A program made the position numbers and the translations under genes. A stretch of DNA of 64,000 bases. Source: Psychrobacter sp. P11G3. GTDB taxonomy: Bacteria; Pseudomonadota; Gammaproteobacteria; Pseudomonadales; Moraxellaceae. The notes under the pieces were generated by a model. That model was not told the origin of the DNA. It did no database searches and saw only the letters and a program-made list of their open reading frames with translations. Where the stretch lies: assembly GCF_001435845.1 (NCBI RefSeq), contig NZ_CM003596.1:2713298-2777297 (forward strand), in the 5' to 3' direction. This document shows, one piece after another, positions 36,420 to 47,049 of this stretch; within the stretch, counting starts at the first letter, position 1, and each line of letters opens with the position of its first letter.

Positions 36420-39400
36420 TAGTCAGGCTGACCCCTTCACCTAGTAATTTTTGCATTTTATCAAGCAGCTCTTTTTCTTGGAATGGTTTACCCATATAGT
36501 CATTCACACCAATCTCTAAGGCACGCTCACGATGCTTTTCGCCAGTACGTGACGTTATCATAATAATCGGAATTTGCTTTAGACGACTATTATGTCGGAC
36601 TTGAGTGGCGACCTCGAAGCCGTCCATACGAGGCATTTCGATATCAAGCAATATCATATCTGGTGTCATATCTTGCAATATTTCAATTGCGTCAATACCA
36701 TCTTTAGCGACTGCCACATTGAACCCTTGGCGCTCTAAGAAACGTGAGGTTACTTTACGCACTGTCACTGAGTCATCGACGACTAAAATGGTAGATTTAG
36801 ACTCTATACGTCCTCTTTTAGCATCAGCAGCTTTCGTAATATTCTTGACCAATTGCGCATTACGCATAAGAGCAATCAGATCTAAGATGAGCATGACCGA
36901 GCCATCACCCATGATAGTAGCAGCTGAAACCCCTGGAATATTTGATAACTGTTGGCCTAAAGGTTTGACAACAACTTCTATGCGCGAACCTGCAATCTGA
37001 TCCACTTGCAAAGCAATATTCTGTCCGGTACGGTTTTTAATAATGATAAGCGGTAAGCTGGTATTGGTATTTACGACCAACTCATTTAACTTATTGCCTG
37101 ATAAAATTTCATTTAGATAGCGTACTCGATACTCAGTGTCTTCGAAATTCAATGTGGCATCATTTGATTGATAATAGTCATAGAGCTTCTCTGGATTCAC
37201 TCGAACCACGCGCTCGATCTGTACCAATGGAATCGCGTAGTAGCGATCTGCAGCACGAACAACCAACGCGTCAGACACGGCTACTGTCAGTGGTAAGCGC
37301 ATCGTAAAACTAGAGCCTTTACCCAACTCTGAAACGACAGATACCGATCCACCTAGTTGGCGAATCTCACTAATAACAACGTCCATACCAACGCCGCGTC
37401 CAGAAATCTGAGTCACTTGCTGACTAGTACTCAATCCAGCGTTGAAAATATATTGCATAATATCAAGGTCTGACAGACTATTATCGTCTGCATCAATTAG
37501 ACCCTGAGAGATGGCTTTGCTACGTACCGCTTCAACATCAATGCCTCGCCCATCATCTGTTAATTGGATGACGATCTCACTACCTTCACGATGTACTTCA
37601 AGGGTAATACGGCCGCTACGCTCTTTGCCTGATTTCAGACGGGTCGATGTGGTTTCAATACCATGGTCGACAGCATTACGTAACATATGCTCAAGCGGTG
37701 ACGTAATGCGCTCTAGGATGGTTCTATCCATCTCGTCATCAGCATTAATGATGGTCAGTTCAACAGACTTATTGAGCTCGTTAGCTGTTTGACGTACGAT
37801 ACGTTCAAGACGTGGTGTCAAACGCGTAAATGGCACCATACGCGAATTCATCAAACCGTCTTGCAGTTCAGTCTGGGTACGAGACAACTGTAAAAGTAGA
37901 CTTTCACTATCACGTGTCTTTTCTAATAATGTATGGTTAATATCAACCAAATCCGAGGCCGACTCTGTTAAAGATTTAGACAACTGATTCAAAGATGAGT
38001 ATTGATCCATCTCTAGAGGGTCAAAGTCTTCATTATCGATGAGTTCCTCATCTATCTGAGACAGAATCTGTGCTTCTAGCTCGATCTCCATACGACGTAG
38101 CTGATCTGCCAAACGTTGTACTGTCGTACCCATCTCTTCAATACTGTTTGTTAGACTACTGATACCCATATCGATACGAGCACGGTTAATCGCTGACTCA
38201 CCAGATAAATTAATCATGTGCTCAATTAAACCACCCGAGATACGAATCATCTCATTGCTACTAGCGCTCTGATCTTCCTCATGAGTATCTCTAAGCATAG
38301 ACGGCATTTCACTGATATCTTTTGCAAGATACTGCGAATCTTGGTTTTCTTTGGCAATCAAGATTGCTTCACGCTGGGCTTGTAGAGACTCTTTAGGTAT
38401 CGTTTTTAGGCTATCAGGGTTTCTACCAAACTGCTCCAACGCTTCAATTAACAGCGTAGGCGTCGGTGGATTAACATGTTGTTGAAGAATAAATACTGCA
38501 TCAGCTAGCCAGTCATGACTTGCAACCAGTAATTCTAATACTTTTTTGGTGGCTGGACGTCGATTACTGACAAAATCCGTATAAACTGATTCCATTTCAT
38601 GAGCTAAGTCAGCAATACCAGAGGCAGTGACCATGCGTGCGCCACCCTTTATGGTATGTAAGTCACGTTGGAGCGCTTGCAACGCTGTGGTATTACTCGT
38701 GTCTTTTAAGAACAAGTGCAGATACTTATTACGATTGGTAAGCTCTTCTGCCTCTTCCAAAAATACTGCTAATATATCAGGATCAGGCAATCCATTGGCC
38801 CATGATTGTTTAATCATGCTATCCAGACTTAGGGTACTCAATGCCTCATTATCACTGTCAACAACATTGGCAGCAATGCTACGCTCTGTAGGTTCAAAGT
38901 GATTTTTCGGTACTGGTATGACTAGATCTATTACCTCTGGTAACGTTTTTGCTTTTTCAAGCTGGCGCAACTGCTCAATGAGCTCTGGAGTAAAGAAAGA
39001 TTTCTTATGACTCACAATATGCATCACTTGTAGTGACATCGTGTCTTGCACCATTTGCATGATTTCAAGCCACTGCGCGGTTGGCGCTCTTCGGCTCTCT
39101 ACAAACGATTCATAGACGCTTTCTGCTTCGTGAGTCAAATCACCAATACTACGGATACCAGCCATCCGTGCACCGCCTTTAATCGTGTGCAAATGACGCT
39201 GTAAAACTTTCAGCGCATTGATATTAGTGATATCGGCACGCCATTTATTAAAGCTTTCATCTAGTGCAGTATCAAGCTCTTGTGCCTCTTCTAAAAATAT
39301 CTCTAATAGCTCGATATCAGTGTCAATCGTTTCAAACTGTAACTCAGTTGCTGAAACAACTTTAACGGTGAAGCCAACGTCCTCGTTCTCACCCCTTTCT

Positions 39401-42400
39401 TGATAAATACTCTGTAGATCATCAATGACTTGTTTATCTATTTTTAAGGAGGTACTTCCAGCTAAGGCATCAAACAAGCCAATCAGCTGAGCATGACCTG
39501 CATGCAATATCGCTTGAATGTCTTGATTTTGAGCTTTATCGATATTATTACTCAAATAACGATACGCATTACCCAGCTCATCTAAAATCGTGACAAATTT
39601 TGGAAATGCTTGCGCTTTTTCCATAAGAGAAGCTATTTGAAAGGTTTGCTGCTCTATATAGCCTTGAACATGCTCTATCTCAGTATGATTCAACGCATCA
39701 TCTAATTCCCACTCAGCATCGAGCAACGTATCAATATTACTGTCTAATAACTCTTCTATCGTCGGTTTCTTATTGGTCATGACAGTAGTGTCATTAGCCA
39801 CGTATTGCTCATCAAGCATGGCCTGCAATGATGCTATATCATGCTGACTCTGCGACCCATCGTCCTCTGTTGATGCATCGTGCGGCTCTATATTTTGCTT
39901 ATAGTTGTTTAGATAACCCTCTATTAATGTGGCTGACTGGGCTAATGCTGCTAAGTGCTGAGCATTCATGCCTATATCTTGTTGTTGTAGTGACTCCAAG
40001 CTATGCTCGATGGTCGCACTGACTTCGCTGATAGCGGCCAAAGCACTAGAACCAGAAGCGCCGCGCAAAGTATGAAATGCGCGTACGATTTCATCTGTGA
40101 TTTCTATATGATGCTGTTCTCTATTGTCTTTGACAAACTGTTCGATACAATCAAGCAGCTCTTCTGCTTCATCAATAAATATCTTACAAAATGCTTTTTC
40201 TTCTTCGGTTTGAGGGGTAAGAACAACCGCTGCCTCAGCCATTCTTTCGTTAACTGAATGAAAGGTCTGTAAGGTAGAATCTATTGCTTCATTACTGTTG
40301 TCATCATAAGCATTGTTAGTCTCAGCCGTATCAGACCATGGCTTCGTTTCCTCCATCTCGTCTATAGAACTACTTGCTGATTGTGCAAACAAAGCAGCAT
40401 AGCTAAATCCATTACCCTGCTGTTTACTATATGCATCAGCACACGCAATCCACACTGGGACAACAGCTGGATAATCTTGAGTACCCTGTTCAAACGCTAC
40501 AAGCATATCAGGATAAGCTGCCAGTACATCTGTAATCAACTGACGCATATCAACTGAGATAGCGACACTATTATCTAAAATACGGTTAAGCATGTTTTCT
40601 ATAGACCATGCTAGTTCAGCTGTATAGTTAGCGCCTACCATGCGGCCCGAACCTTTCAAGGTATGGAAACCACGGCGAATATCTTTTAATCCCTCTAGAT
40701 CGGTCGAATTTTTCTGCCAGCTTTCATACAATGGCACAATTTCTGCCAATACTTCATTGGCCTCTTCTATAAATATCTCTTTGATATCAGGATCTGCATC
40801 GTCGGCATCAGCTGGTAGTTGATTAGTCTCTCTAATAAAAGGTGCAAGACTCTCTGGAATATCCAATGTAGATAGATATTCGTTGATATTTGCGTCTTCG
40901 TTATTCGAGTCAGTGACTAACTCGGTACTATCGTTATTAGAATCGTTATCAACATCATCAATTTCTAGTAGCGATTTTTCTAATTCTGCATCATCTGACA
41001 TAACCTCTTTAGGAGCAAGTTCAGTTAGCGTCAGTCCAGTATTAACCGGCTGCTGACTCATCAGATTACTACTTTGTAAGATAGCAATCGCAGGATCAAA
41101 GCTTGGTGGTCGCTGCGCTGAAAAATCTGCTACCAATACTGGTAGAATTTTTGTGGTATCAACCACTAGATTCACAACATCATCTGTTACTGGCAATGTT
41201 TTATCTAATAAACGATTGAGTAGGTTTTCGATTGACCATGCTATCTCACTGATACTAAAGGCACCAACCATACGACCTGAGCCTTTTAGAGTGTGAAAAC
41301 CTCTACGCACTTCAGTCAATGGGGTTAGATCTTGCAAGTCTTGCGCCCAGATAGGAAGAAAATCTTCAAGATCAGTAATAATTTCAGTCACTTCTTCAAT
41401 AAAGATATCGTGGACATCTTCATCTGTTTCGAAGTTATCAGGCTTCACGTGTTCACGAGCCTGCTTTAGTGCATCACTTTCAGTATTGTTGGACAGACTC
41501 ACACTATCTGGTTCAACTACACTCTCATCGCCCACATTGATAACAGGGCTAATTTCGCCATTATCGTCGTAACGTACAACATTCGTCGCGGCTGACTCTT
41601 GAGTGAGTACAGTCTCGTTAAGCGCTTCTGGTGAATCGATATCAGTATCAAGAAGCTGTGTTGCTCTGGCCGTATGTTCATTTGCTAAAGTGAGCAACTG
41701 CTGGTCGAAAACCTGCTGCGCAAGATAATCAAGTAATAGCTCAATAGACGTTAAGCTTTCAGCCAACGCCTGCACCAAACTCCAGCTCGGGGTAGTAATA
41801 TTACGAGTAGTTAACTGTGCAAATAGACTACCGATATCATCCATAGTATGACGGATTTCTGGCAATTCCATATCATCAAAAGCTTGACCAATACTGGTAA
41901 AATCAGTAGACGCTGGTAATAACTCAATATCTTGATGTTGTATATAATCGTTAAAATTTTGCTTTATTTCTTCTACTGCAATTCGAAGCTCACGTAGGCC
42001 ATCATCGGTAGGAATAGAGTCATGTTTACCTGTTAATTCTGTTTCATTGCTGCTTATCACTTCAGACAAAGTAGCGAAAGAGGTCGCATCACCAATCTTA
42101 AGTGAAATAGTTTGCTCAGTACTATAAATAGCGTTGTATAACTCTTGCAGCTTGCGTTCAATTTGCCATTGCTCTTGCGCAAAACTTGTTTCTGATACGA
42201 GAGACTGTTTCAAATCTGCAAGAATTGATTCCACCTGAGACACATAGTAAGTCCAGCCTCGGTTTTTGAGCTGCTCTTTGATATGTTGTAAAGGAGCTAC
42301 CAAGCTATCTGGCTCATCCAGCTTGAAAATAAGCGCATCGAGCTGAGTTAATAATTGCGGTAAAAAACGAGACGCTGTCGTGCTACTTTGAGATACTTTA

Positions 42401-43284
42401 TCCAAAATAGACTGAGTACGTTTGCTACTGTGCGCTAGATAACTCAATTCGACATAGATTGCGGTGGTCAATCTTACAACTATAGTTGAAGGTACTTCAT
42501 TTGATTGGGCACAAGATTCTATAACTTGATCAAGCTGACCTAATAATGGTGCATAACGTTCAGGAAGTGGTGTCTCGTTTTGGGCCAGATCGCTTAGCAG
42601 TAACTCAGTCAAACACCATAGTCTTTGTAAACCACTATCTTGTGTTGTCTGCCTAAGATACTGGCTAGCTTTTTCTAAGGTACTGAGTGCTGATGACTGA
42701 TTTGTATTAGTGATCAGTAATGCTTGTACTTGCTGACGCCATACGAGTAGCAACTGCTGACACTGTTCACTTGTCAATCTAGCGGTAGCTTGTTCTGTCG
42801 GCACGGCCGCTTCAATACTATTGATAATATTTTCGTTATTCGCATGATCATTCGTGTATTCATGCTCAATATCACTAATTTTTACAGGAATGTCAGTTTC
42901 TATGTCTCGTTGAGACAAAGCTTGGGTCAGCTCATCAACTGCCCTGTTTATCAGCTCTATATGATAGATCCCTGTACGCGCATACTGATTGATCTCTCGT
43001 TGCAACAATCGATGAGAGAACTGACCTATACGACGCTCTTTAATAGAAAAATCATCATAATTTCTTAATCCTGCGAGTTGACTCAACTTGCTAGCAACAT
43101 TTGCTAATAAGGGATGCTTAAGTATGATGAGTGCACCACTAACCTGATGATAACTTGATATCAGCTGTTCATGGTCGATGCTAGATTCACCTAATTGCCA
43201 ACCGTCAGATATCTGTGTTAACTGCTGATTGAATAATGGTAGCAACCACTGAAATGTCACGATGTCATTGGGCTGGTTTTTCAT
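36409..43284 (-). CDS. chpA: Hybrid chemosensory histidine kinase ChpA (Pil-Chp system)
   Basis: A 2291-residue CheA-like kinase. Five histidine phosphotransfer domains are visible by their FHTLKGSGRM-type motifs near residues 664, 873, 1070 (HTLRGAS), 1365 and 1541 (both HTIKGGARM). The first 600 residues contain weaker helical repeats without the His motif. Next come a dimerisation region, the HATPase domain (MLRNAVDHGIE near 1865, then DDGRGID and GRGVGMDVV), a CheW-like domain (about 1990-2130) and a C-terminal CheY-like receiver (about 2161-2280; ILVVDDSVTVRKV, ILLDIEMPRMDG, GKPF). It should phosphorylate PilG and PilH to control type IV pilus extension and retraction. The size matches P. 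aeruginosa ChpA (about 2470 aa). Confidence 0.96.
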   Translation of the reverse strand: MKNQPNDIVTFQWLLPLFNQQLTQISDGWQLGESSIDHEQLISSYHQVSGALIILKHPLLANVASKLSQLAGLRNYDDFSIKERRIGQFSHRLLQREINQYARTGIYHIELINRAVDELTQALSQRDIETDIPVKISDIEHEYTNDHANNENIINSIEAAVPTEQATARLTSEQCQQLLLVWRQQVQALLITNTNQSSALSTLEKASQYLRQTTQDSGLQRLWCLTELLLSDLAQNETPLPERYAPLLGQLDQVIESCAQSNEVPSTIVVRLTTAIYVELSYLAHSSKRTQSILDKVSQSSTTASRFLPQLLTQLDALIFKLDEPDSLVAPLQHIKEQLKNRGWTYYVSQVESILADLKQSLVSETSFAQEQWQIERKLQELYNAIYSTEQTISLKIGDATSFATLSEVISSNETELTGKHDSIPTDDGLRELRIAVEEIKQNFNDYIQHQDIELLPASTDFTSIGQAFDDMELPEIRHTMDDIGSLFAQLTTRNITTPSWSLVQALAESLTSIELLLDYLAQQVFDQQLLTLANEHTARATQLLDTDIDSPEALNETVLTQESAATNVVRYDDNGEISPVINVGDESVVEPDSVSLSNNTESDALKQAREHVKPDNFETDEDVHDIFIEEVTEIITDLEDFLPIWAQDLQDLTPLTEVRRGFHTLKGSGRMVGAFSISEIAWSIENLLNRLLDKTLPVTDDVVNLVVDTTKILPVLVADFSAQRPPSFDPAIAILQSSNLMSQQPVNTGLTLTELAPKEVMSDDAELEKSLLEIDDVDNDSNNDSTELVTDSNNEDANINEYLSTLDIPESLAPFIRETNQLPADADDADPDIKEIFIEEANEVLAEIVPLYESWQKNSTDLEGLKDIRRGFHTLKGSGRMVGANYTAELAWSIENMLNRILDNSVAISVDMRQLITDVLAAYPDMLVAFEQGTQDYPAVVPVWIACADAYSKQQGNGFSYAALFAQSASSSIDEMEETKPWSDTAETNNAYDDNSNEAIDSTLQTFHSVNERMAEAAVVLTPQTEEEKAFCKIFIDEAEELLDCIEQFVKDNREQHHIEITDEIVRAFHTLRGASGSSALAAISEVSATIEHSLESLQQQDIGMNAQHLAALAQSATLIEGYLNNYKQNIEPHDASTEDDGSQSQHDIASLQAMLDEQYVANDTTVMTNKKPTIEELLDSNIDTLLDAEWELDDALNHTEIEHVQGYIEQQTFQIASLMEKAQAFPKFVTILDELGNAYRYLSNNIDKAQNQDIQAILHAGHAQLIGLFDALAGSTSLKIDKQVIDDLQSIYQERGENEDVGFTVKVVSATELQFETIDTDIELLEIFLEEAQELDTALDESFNKWRADITNINALKVLQRHLHTIKGGARMAGIRSIGDLTHEAESVYESFVESRRAPTAQWLEIMQMVQDTMSLQVMHIVSHKKSFFTPELIEQLRQLEKAKTLPEVIDLVIPVPKNHFEPTERSIAANVVDSDNEALSTLSLDSMIKQSWANGLPDPDILAVFLEEAEELTNRNKYLHLFLKDTSNTTALQALQRDLHTIKGGARMVTASGIADLAHEMESVYTDFVSNRRPATKKVLELLVASHDWLADAVFILQQHVNPPTPTLLIEALEQFGRNPDSLKTIPKESLQAQREAILIAKENQDSQYLAKDISEMPSMLRDTHEEDQSASSNEMIRISGGLIEHMINLSGESAINRARIDMGISSLTNSIEEMGTTVQRLADQLRRMEIELEAQILSQIDEELIDNEDFDPLEMDQYSSLNQLSKSLTESASDLVDINHTLLEKTRDSESLLLQLSRTQTELQDGLMNSRMVPFTRLTPRLERIVRQTANELNKSVELTIINADDEMDRTILERITSPLEHMLRNAVDHGIETTSTRLKSGKERSGRITLEVHREGSEIVIQLTDDGRGIDVEAVRSKAISQGLIDADDNSLSDLDIMQYIFNAGLSTSQQVTQISGRGVGMDVVISEIRQLGGSVSVVSELGKGSSFTMRLPLTVAVSDALVVRAADRYYAIPLVQIERVVRVNPEKLYDYYQSNDATLNFEDTEYRVRYLNEILSGNKLNELVVNTNTSLPLIIIKNRTGQNIALQVDQIAGSRIEVVVKPLGQQLSNIPGVSAATIMGDGSVMLILDLIALMRNAQLVKNITKAADAKRGRIESKSTILVVDDSVTVRKVTSRFLERQGFNVAVAKDGIDAIEILQDMTPDMILLDIEMPRMDGFEVATQVRHNSRLKQIPIIMITSRTGEKHRERALEIGVNDYMGKPFQEKELLDKMQKLLGEGVSLTNEG

Positions 43285-43314
43285 AGGTTTATCCTAACTC
43301 GTCTATGCACTAAT

Positions 43315-44175
43315 TTAGGCACTAATTTTTTGCCACACATTAACCTGTGGGTGCGCAATGCGGCGCATATTTGAAGGACGCCAGAACAACGCCTCACCTG
43401 GAGCCAATATAATATATCCCTCTAACGCGCACTGCTCTGATAACCGTGCCAAAATATCACGCTGATCAAATTTACGAAAATATAGCAGCATGTTTTGGCA
43501 AATAATCACATTCTGAAGATGCGTAGTGGGTGGTTTTTGTTCAATAATATTATGTACAGAAAAATTGACGTGTGGCTGCAATACAGGCGCTACCTGCCAA
43601 CTCTCCTGCATACTATTAGCCGCTTCTGATGTGCTAGGCTTCAATCTGTTTGATGTACTCTTAGAAGGTAGCGGCTGAACAAACGGCTGACACGGTTGCG
43701 GGATTAAAGTTTGCTGCCTGTTATCGTATTGCCCCAACCGTGCGCTTTTAATAGCCTCTTCGCTGATGTCTGTCCCTAATATTTTATAGCCTTGACATCG
43801 CTGTGCGGCCAAGCTCATGGCCAGTGACCAAGCTTCTTGTCCACTTGCGCAGCCAACACTCCAAATACGAAACAAACTATCAATGTTGTCCGCTTTACGA
43901 TGCTGCAATGCATATTCTGTAACAAAGTCGATAGAGGGTCTATGTCGAAAGAAGCGACTCTCATGAATGAGTACTTTATCCAGCAACTGCTGACGCAACT
44001 CATCATTTTTCGATAGTTGATACCATAATTGTTGAACGCTCAATCCGTTCGACATCGCCGTACAGTCAATTGCATTGGCCAACCACTGTAGCTGTATGTC
44101 TGGCAGCACAAATCCAGTTTCCTGCTCTATGTACTTTTGCCATCGTTGCACATCCAAACTGTCGACTTTCATCAA
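43315..44175 (-). CDS. pilK: CheR-type methyltransferase PilK
   Basis: A 286-residue chemoreceptor methyltransferase. The N-terminal CheR_N helices (WQKYIEQETGFVLPD...) precede a SAM-binding domain with WSVGCASGQEAWSLAM, ILGTDISEEAIKSARLGQYD and VIICQNMLLYFRKFDQRDI. It should methylate glutamines/glutamates of PilJ. A low-complexity Pro/Ser-rich insert (about residues 160-195) interrupts the region between the SAM motifs. Placed between pilJ (181 bp upstream) and chpA (30 bp downstream). Confidence 0.92.
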   Translation of the reverse strand: MMKVDSLDVQRWQKYIEQETGFVLPDIQLQWLANAIDCTAMSNGLSVQQLWYQLSKNDELRQQLLDKVLIHESRFFRHRPSIDFVTEYALQHRKADNIDSLFRIWSVGCASGQEAWSLAMSLAAQRCQGYKILGTDISEEAIKSARLGQYDNRQQTLIPQPCQPFVQPLPSKSTSNRLKPSTSEAANSMQESWQVAPVLQPHVNFSVHNIIEQKPPTTHLQNVIICQNMLLYFRKFDQRDILARLSEQCALEGYIILAPGEALFWRPSNMRRIAHPQVNVWQKISA

Positions 44176-44356
44176 AGTATTACCTAATGTCAGATCAACT
44201 GTATAAGCAGATGATTTGGCTTATTAACACCATCTATGCTAGATAAATCACCTACTATGATTACGGCTTCTTCTTATCATTCTTACAGCAGCAACTTTAT
44301 TCAATACGCAGAACAATCAAATGCTACCAATCTTGCTCTAACAGAATAACTAATCA

Positions 44357-45772
44357 CTAAACGCTTTCTTTCAATGGGGCTTCCGTATCTAACACTTCAT
44401 AATCTACTAGCTCGTCGTCGTTCGATACCTTAAAGCCCGTTACCGATTCCTGTAGTGCTGCTGCCATTTCACTTAGCTCACCAATAGAACGGGCTGTTGC
44501 CATCGTTCCAGAAGAAGTTTGCGAGGTAATATCTTGAATGATGTTCATGGTGTGAGAAATGTGACCCGCAGACTCAGCCTGTTGTAATGCAGCGTTTGAG
44601 ATGTTTTGAATCAAGTCAGCCAAGGTGTTAGAAACGCTCTGTACCTCTTCTAGTGCTTCACCCGCATCTTTTGCTAAGCGTGCGCCGCGTACAACTTCAG
44701 AAGTTGTTGATTCCATCGACATAACTGCTTCGTTGGTATCGGCCTGAATGGTTTTTACCAATGTTTCAATCTGCTTAGTAGCGTTCGCTGAACGCTCAGC
44801 CAGACGCTGTACCTCATCAGCAACAACCGCGAAGCCTCGGCCCGCTTCCCCTGCCATCGATGCCTGAATAGCGGCGTTCAATGCCAAAACGTTGGTCTGG
44901 TCAGCAATATCGTTAATTAGTCCAACGATATCACCAATCTCTTGCGAAGACTCACCAAGACGCTTAATACGTTTTGACGTTTCTTGAATCTGATCACGAA
45001 TAACGTTCATACCCTCAATAGAGCGTTGTACAACTTCTGCTCCATTGTGAGAGATAGCAACTGAACGCTGGGCAACCGTTGCAGATTCCGCAGCGTTGTT
45101 TGAAACCTGATCAATTGAGACAGTCATCTCATTAATAGCGGCTGATACACCAGCAATCTCTTGTGCCTGGTGTTCAGAAGCTTCAGCCAGTTCAACAGCA
45201 TTCATCTGCGTTTGATCTGAAGACTGTGAGACTCGGTCAGCAGTGCTGTTAATAACAAGTACCAACTGTCGTAATTGGTCAATTGCAAAGTTGACTGAAT
45301 CGGCAATCGCCCCTGTAAAGTCTTCTGATACAGTCGCATTAACGGTCAAATCACCCTCTGCCAAATCACCCAATTCATCAAGTAGACGTAAAATAGCGAT
45401 CTGGTTACGTTCGTTTTCTTCTTGGATTTGACGCGCTCGCTCAGACTCAGCTTCTGCTTCTTGGCGACGACGCAAGGTTTCTTTCTCAATAAGTGATCGC
45501 TCTGATCCACCACGGTGTTTCAGTAGCTGGTACAAAGCAAACACAATCCCCAATGCGCCGATTGCAAATACAGCCGCTGGCAAGATAACGGATTGATTGA
45601 AACTATCGAAATACTGACTTACCGATGATAGCGAGTTAACTAGCCAAATCAGACAAGCCAAACTTAATAGAACAAAAAATCCTAACAATAGCTTCCAAGT
45701 ACTATCAGCGTCTTTGCCATCTGCTGATGTTTTAGCCATACCAGCTACAGGTTTTTTTATCACATCACTCAT
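44357..45772 (-). CDS. pilJ: Twitching-motility chemoreceptor PilJ lacking the periplasmic sensor
   Basis: A 471-residue methyl-accepting protein. TM1 (about 28-48) and TM2 (about 62-84) are separated by only some 13 residues ([12 protein letters not shown]), so the periplasmic PilJ sensor of about 300 residues found in P. aeruginosa PilJ is absent. Residues 85-150 are a charged coiled coil and HAMP-like region ([15 protein letters not shown]). The rest is a full cytoplasmic signalling domain with the hairpin tip [31 protein letters not shown]. The start ATG 45772 follows GAAAGGAAGACGC. Position between pilI and pilK supports the name despite the truncation. Confidence 0.93.
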   Translation of the reverse strand: MSDVIKKPVAGMAKTSADGKDADSTWKLLLGFFVLLSLACLIWLVNSLSSVSQYFDSFNQSVILPAAVFAIGALGIVFALYQLLKHRGGSERSLIEKETLRRRQEAEAESERARQIQEENERNQIAILRLLDELGDLAEGDLTVNATVSEDFTGAIADSVNFAIDQLRQLVLVINSTADRVSQSSDQTQMNAVELAEASEHQAQEIAGVSAAINEMTVSIDQVSNNAAESATVAQRSVAISHNGAEVVQRSIEGMNVIRDQIQETSKRIKRLGESSQEIGDIVGLINDIADQTNVLALNAAIQASMAGEAGRGFAVVADEVQRLAERSANATKQIETLVKTIQADTNEAVMSMESTTSEVVRGARLAKDAGEALEEVQSVSNTLADLIQNISNAALQQAESAGHISHTMNIIQDITSQTSSGTMATARSIGELSEMAAALQESVTGFKVSNDDELVDYEVLDTEAPLKESV

Positions 45773-45937
45773 CTTGCGTCTTCCTTTCAAACAGTCATCA
45801 AAGTCTAATTGTGGCTGACTTTGACAATCGTATTGTTATCTAAACAATGATTAGCAAAGCCTGTATAAATGCTGACATCGAACCCTATTATGTCAGTCGC
45901 TATTTCTCTGTCGTTACTTAACAGACAGGTCTTCTAT

Positions 45938-45991
45938 TATCGACAATTATATTGCAGCATCTGATATCGACAATTATATTGCAGCATCTGA
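45938..45991. repeat. Perfect 27-bp tandem duplication at the pilI stop codon
   Basis: The 27-bp unit beginning TATCGACAATTATATTGCAG occurs at 45938-45964 and is repeated without change at 45965-45991. It spans the last five codons and stop of pilI. Since 27 is a multiple of 3, the extra copy adds a second, untranslated version of the pilI end. Confidence 0.95.
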
Positions 45992-46504
45992 ATACTGAGT
46001 ATCCTGCGCAAGCAAACTTGGCATAAATACATACCAGTCTTGGTCATTTTTGAAAAACTTGCCATGGTTATAAGGCGCAAACGGCGACTCTGGATCTATG
46101 GCTTCTGGACGATACTGTTCTTGTGTGAACTGTTCGATACCAAGTACTTGATCCACCAGCAGTCCTGAAAAGTTATTGTCATAATCAATGACGATAACTT
46201 TTCGTTGGCTCATTTGTGTCAAGCGACTAGGTACTTGCAAAAAATGCGACAAATCCGTTAAAGGTAAGAGTCGCCCACGAATGTTGGCAATACCTAGCAT
46301 CCATGGCTTTACTAGAGGTAGGCTAGTATATTCTGGCATAGATAATACCTCTGATACCTGACCCATAGGGGCAACTAAGCGCTGCCCACCAATTTCAAAT
46401 ACCACACCTTGCCAATCAAACTCTTGGCCACCGCGGCGACCGCTTTTGCGCGCGCGTGCCAAATCTGCTAAACGCAGAAGCTCAATAAATCCTCTAGAAG
46501 CCAC
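45974..46504 (-). CDS. pilI: CheW-type coupling protein PilI
   Basis: A 176-residue coupling protein that links PilJ to ChpA. The CheW fold is visible from FEIGGQRLVAPMGQVSEVLSMPEYTSLPLVKPWMLGIANIRGRLLPLTDLSHFL through VIDYDNNFSGLLVDQVLGI. The LGIANIRGRLLPLTDL segment is diagnostic. It starts 3 bp after the pilH stop. Its C terminus lies within a 27-bp tandem duplication. Confidence 0.94.
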   Translation of the reverse strand: MASRGFIELLRLADLARARKSGRRGGQEFDWQGVVFEIGGQRLVAPMGQVSEVLSMPEYTSLPLVKPWMLGIANIRGRLLPLTDLSHFLQVPSRLTQMSQRKVIVIDYDNNFSGLLVDQVLGIEQFTQEQYRPEAIDPESPFAPYNHGKFFKNDQDWYVFMPSLLAQDTQYSDAAI

Positions 46505-46507
46505 AAG

Positions 46508-46870
46508 TTACTCCATCACTTTGCGAATCATATTGACCAATCCACTTTCATCAACTGGTTTGTTCATATATTCTTTGGCGCCCTGACGCTTGCCCCAAAC
46601 TCTATCTGTTTCTTGGTTTTTGGTACTGATCATGATGACAGGGATATGAGCAGTGGTTTTACCGCGAGTAATCTTGCGCGTGGCCTGAAAACCATTCATT
46701 TCAGGCATGACCACATCCATCAAAATCACATCTGGTAAATGTTCAGCTGCCATCTGGCAACCCTGCTCACCATTGGTCGCTTCCAACACTTGAAAGTTAT
46801 TTTTGGCAAGCATATCGCGAAATTTCGCCATTTCTGATGGCGAGTCGTCAATGACTAAAACGGTAGTCAT
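46508..46870 (-). CDS. pilH: Response regulator PilH
   Basis: A 120-residue single-domain CheY-like receiver. The acidic pocket is in VLVIDDSPSE, the phosphoacceptor Asp in VILMDVVMPEMNG (about residue 52), the Thr/Ser in IMISTKNQETD and the Lys in YMNKPVD. MNGFQATRKI and the WGKRQGAKEYMNKPV ending are characteristic of PilH. It directs pilus retraction or acts as a phosphate sink for ChpA. A strong AGGAGG-type ribosome site (AAAGGAACCTCCT complement region) precedes the ATG. Confidence 0.95.
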   Translation of the reverse strand: MTTVLVIDDSPSEMAKFRDMLAKNNFQVLEATNGEQGCQMAAEHLPDVILMDVVMPEMNGFQATRKITRGKTTAHIPVIMISTKNQETDRVWGKRQGAKEYMNKPVDESGLVNMIRKVME

Positions 46871-47049
46871 AGGAGGTTCCTTTAAGTTCTAAAATATCTG
46901 TGAAGATATATTGATATATGGTTCAGATAAAATGATTAAAAATAGCACCTATAAATCTACTGGTAGCCACTCTTTAATCATAATTATTCAGTATTGAATA
47001 ATCTGGAGCGATAATATCAATCACTCCCTGTAAGTCTATATTTATTCGA

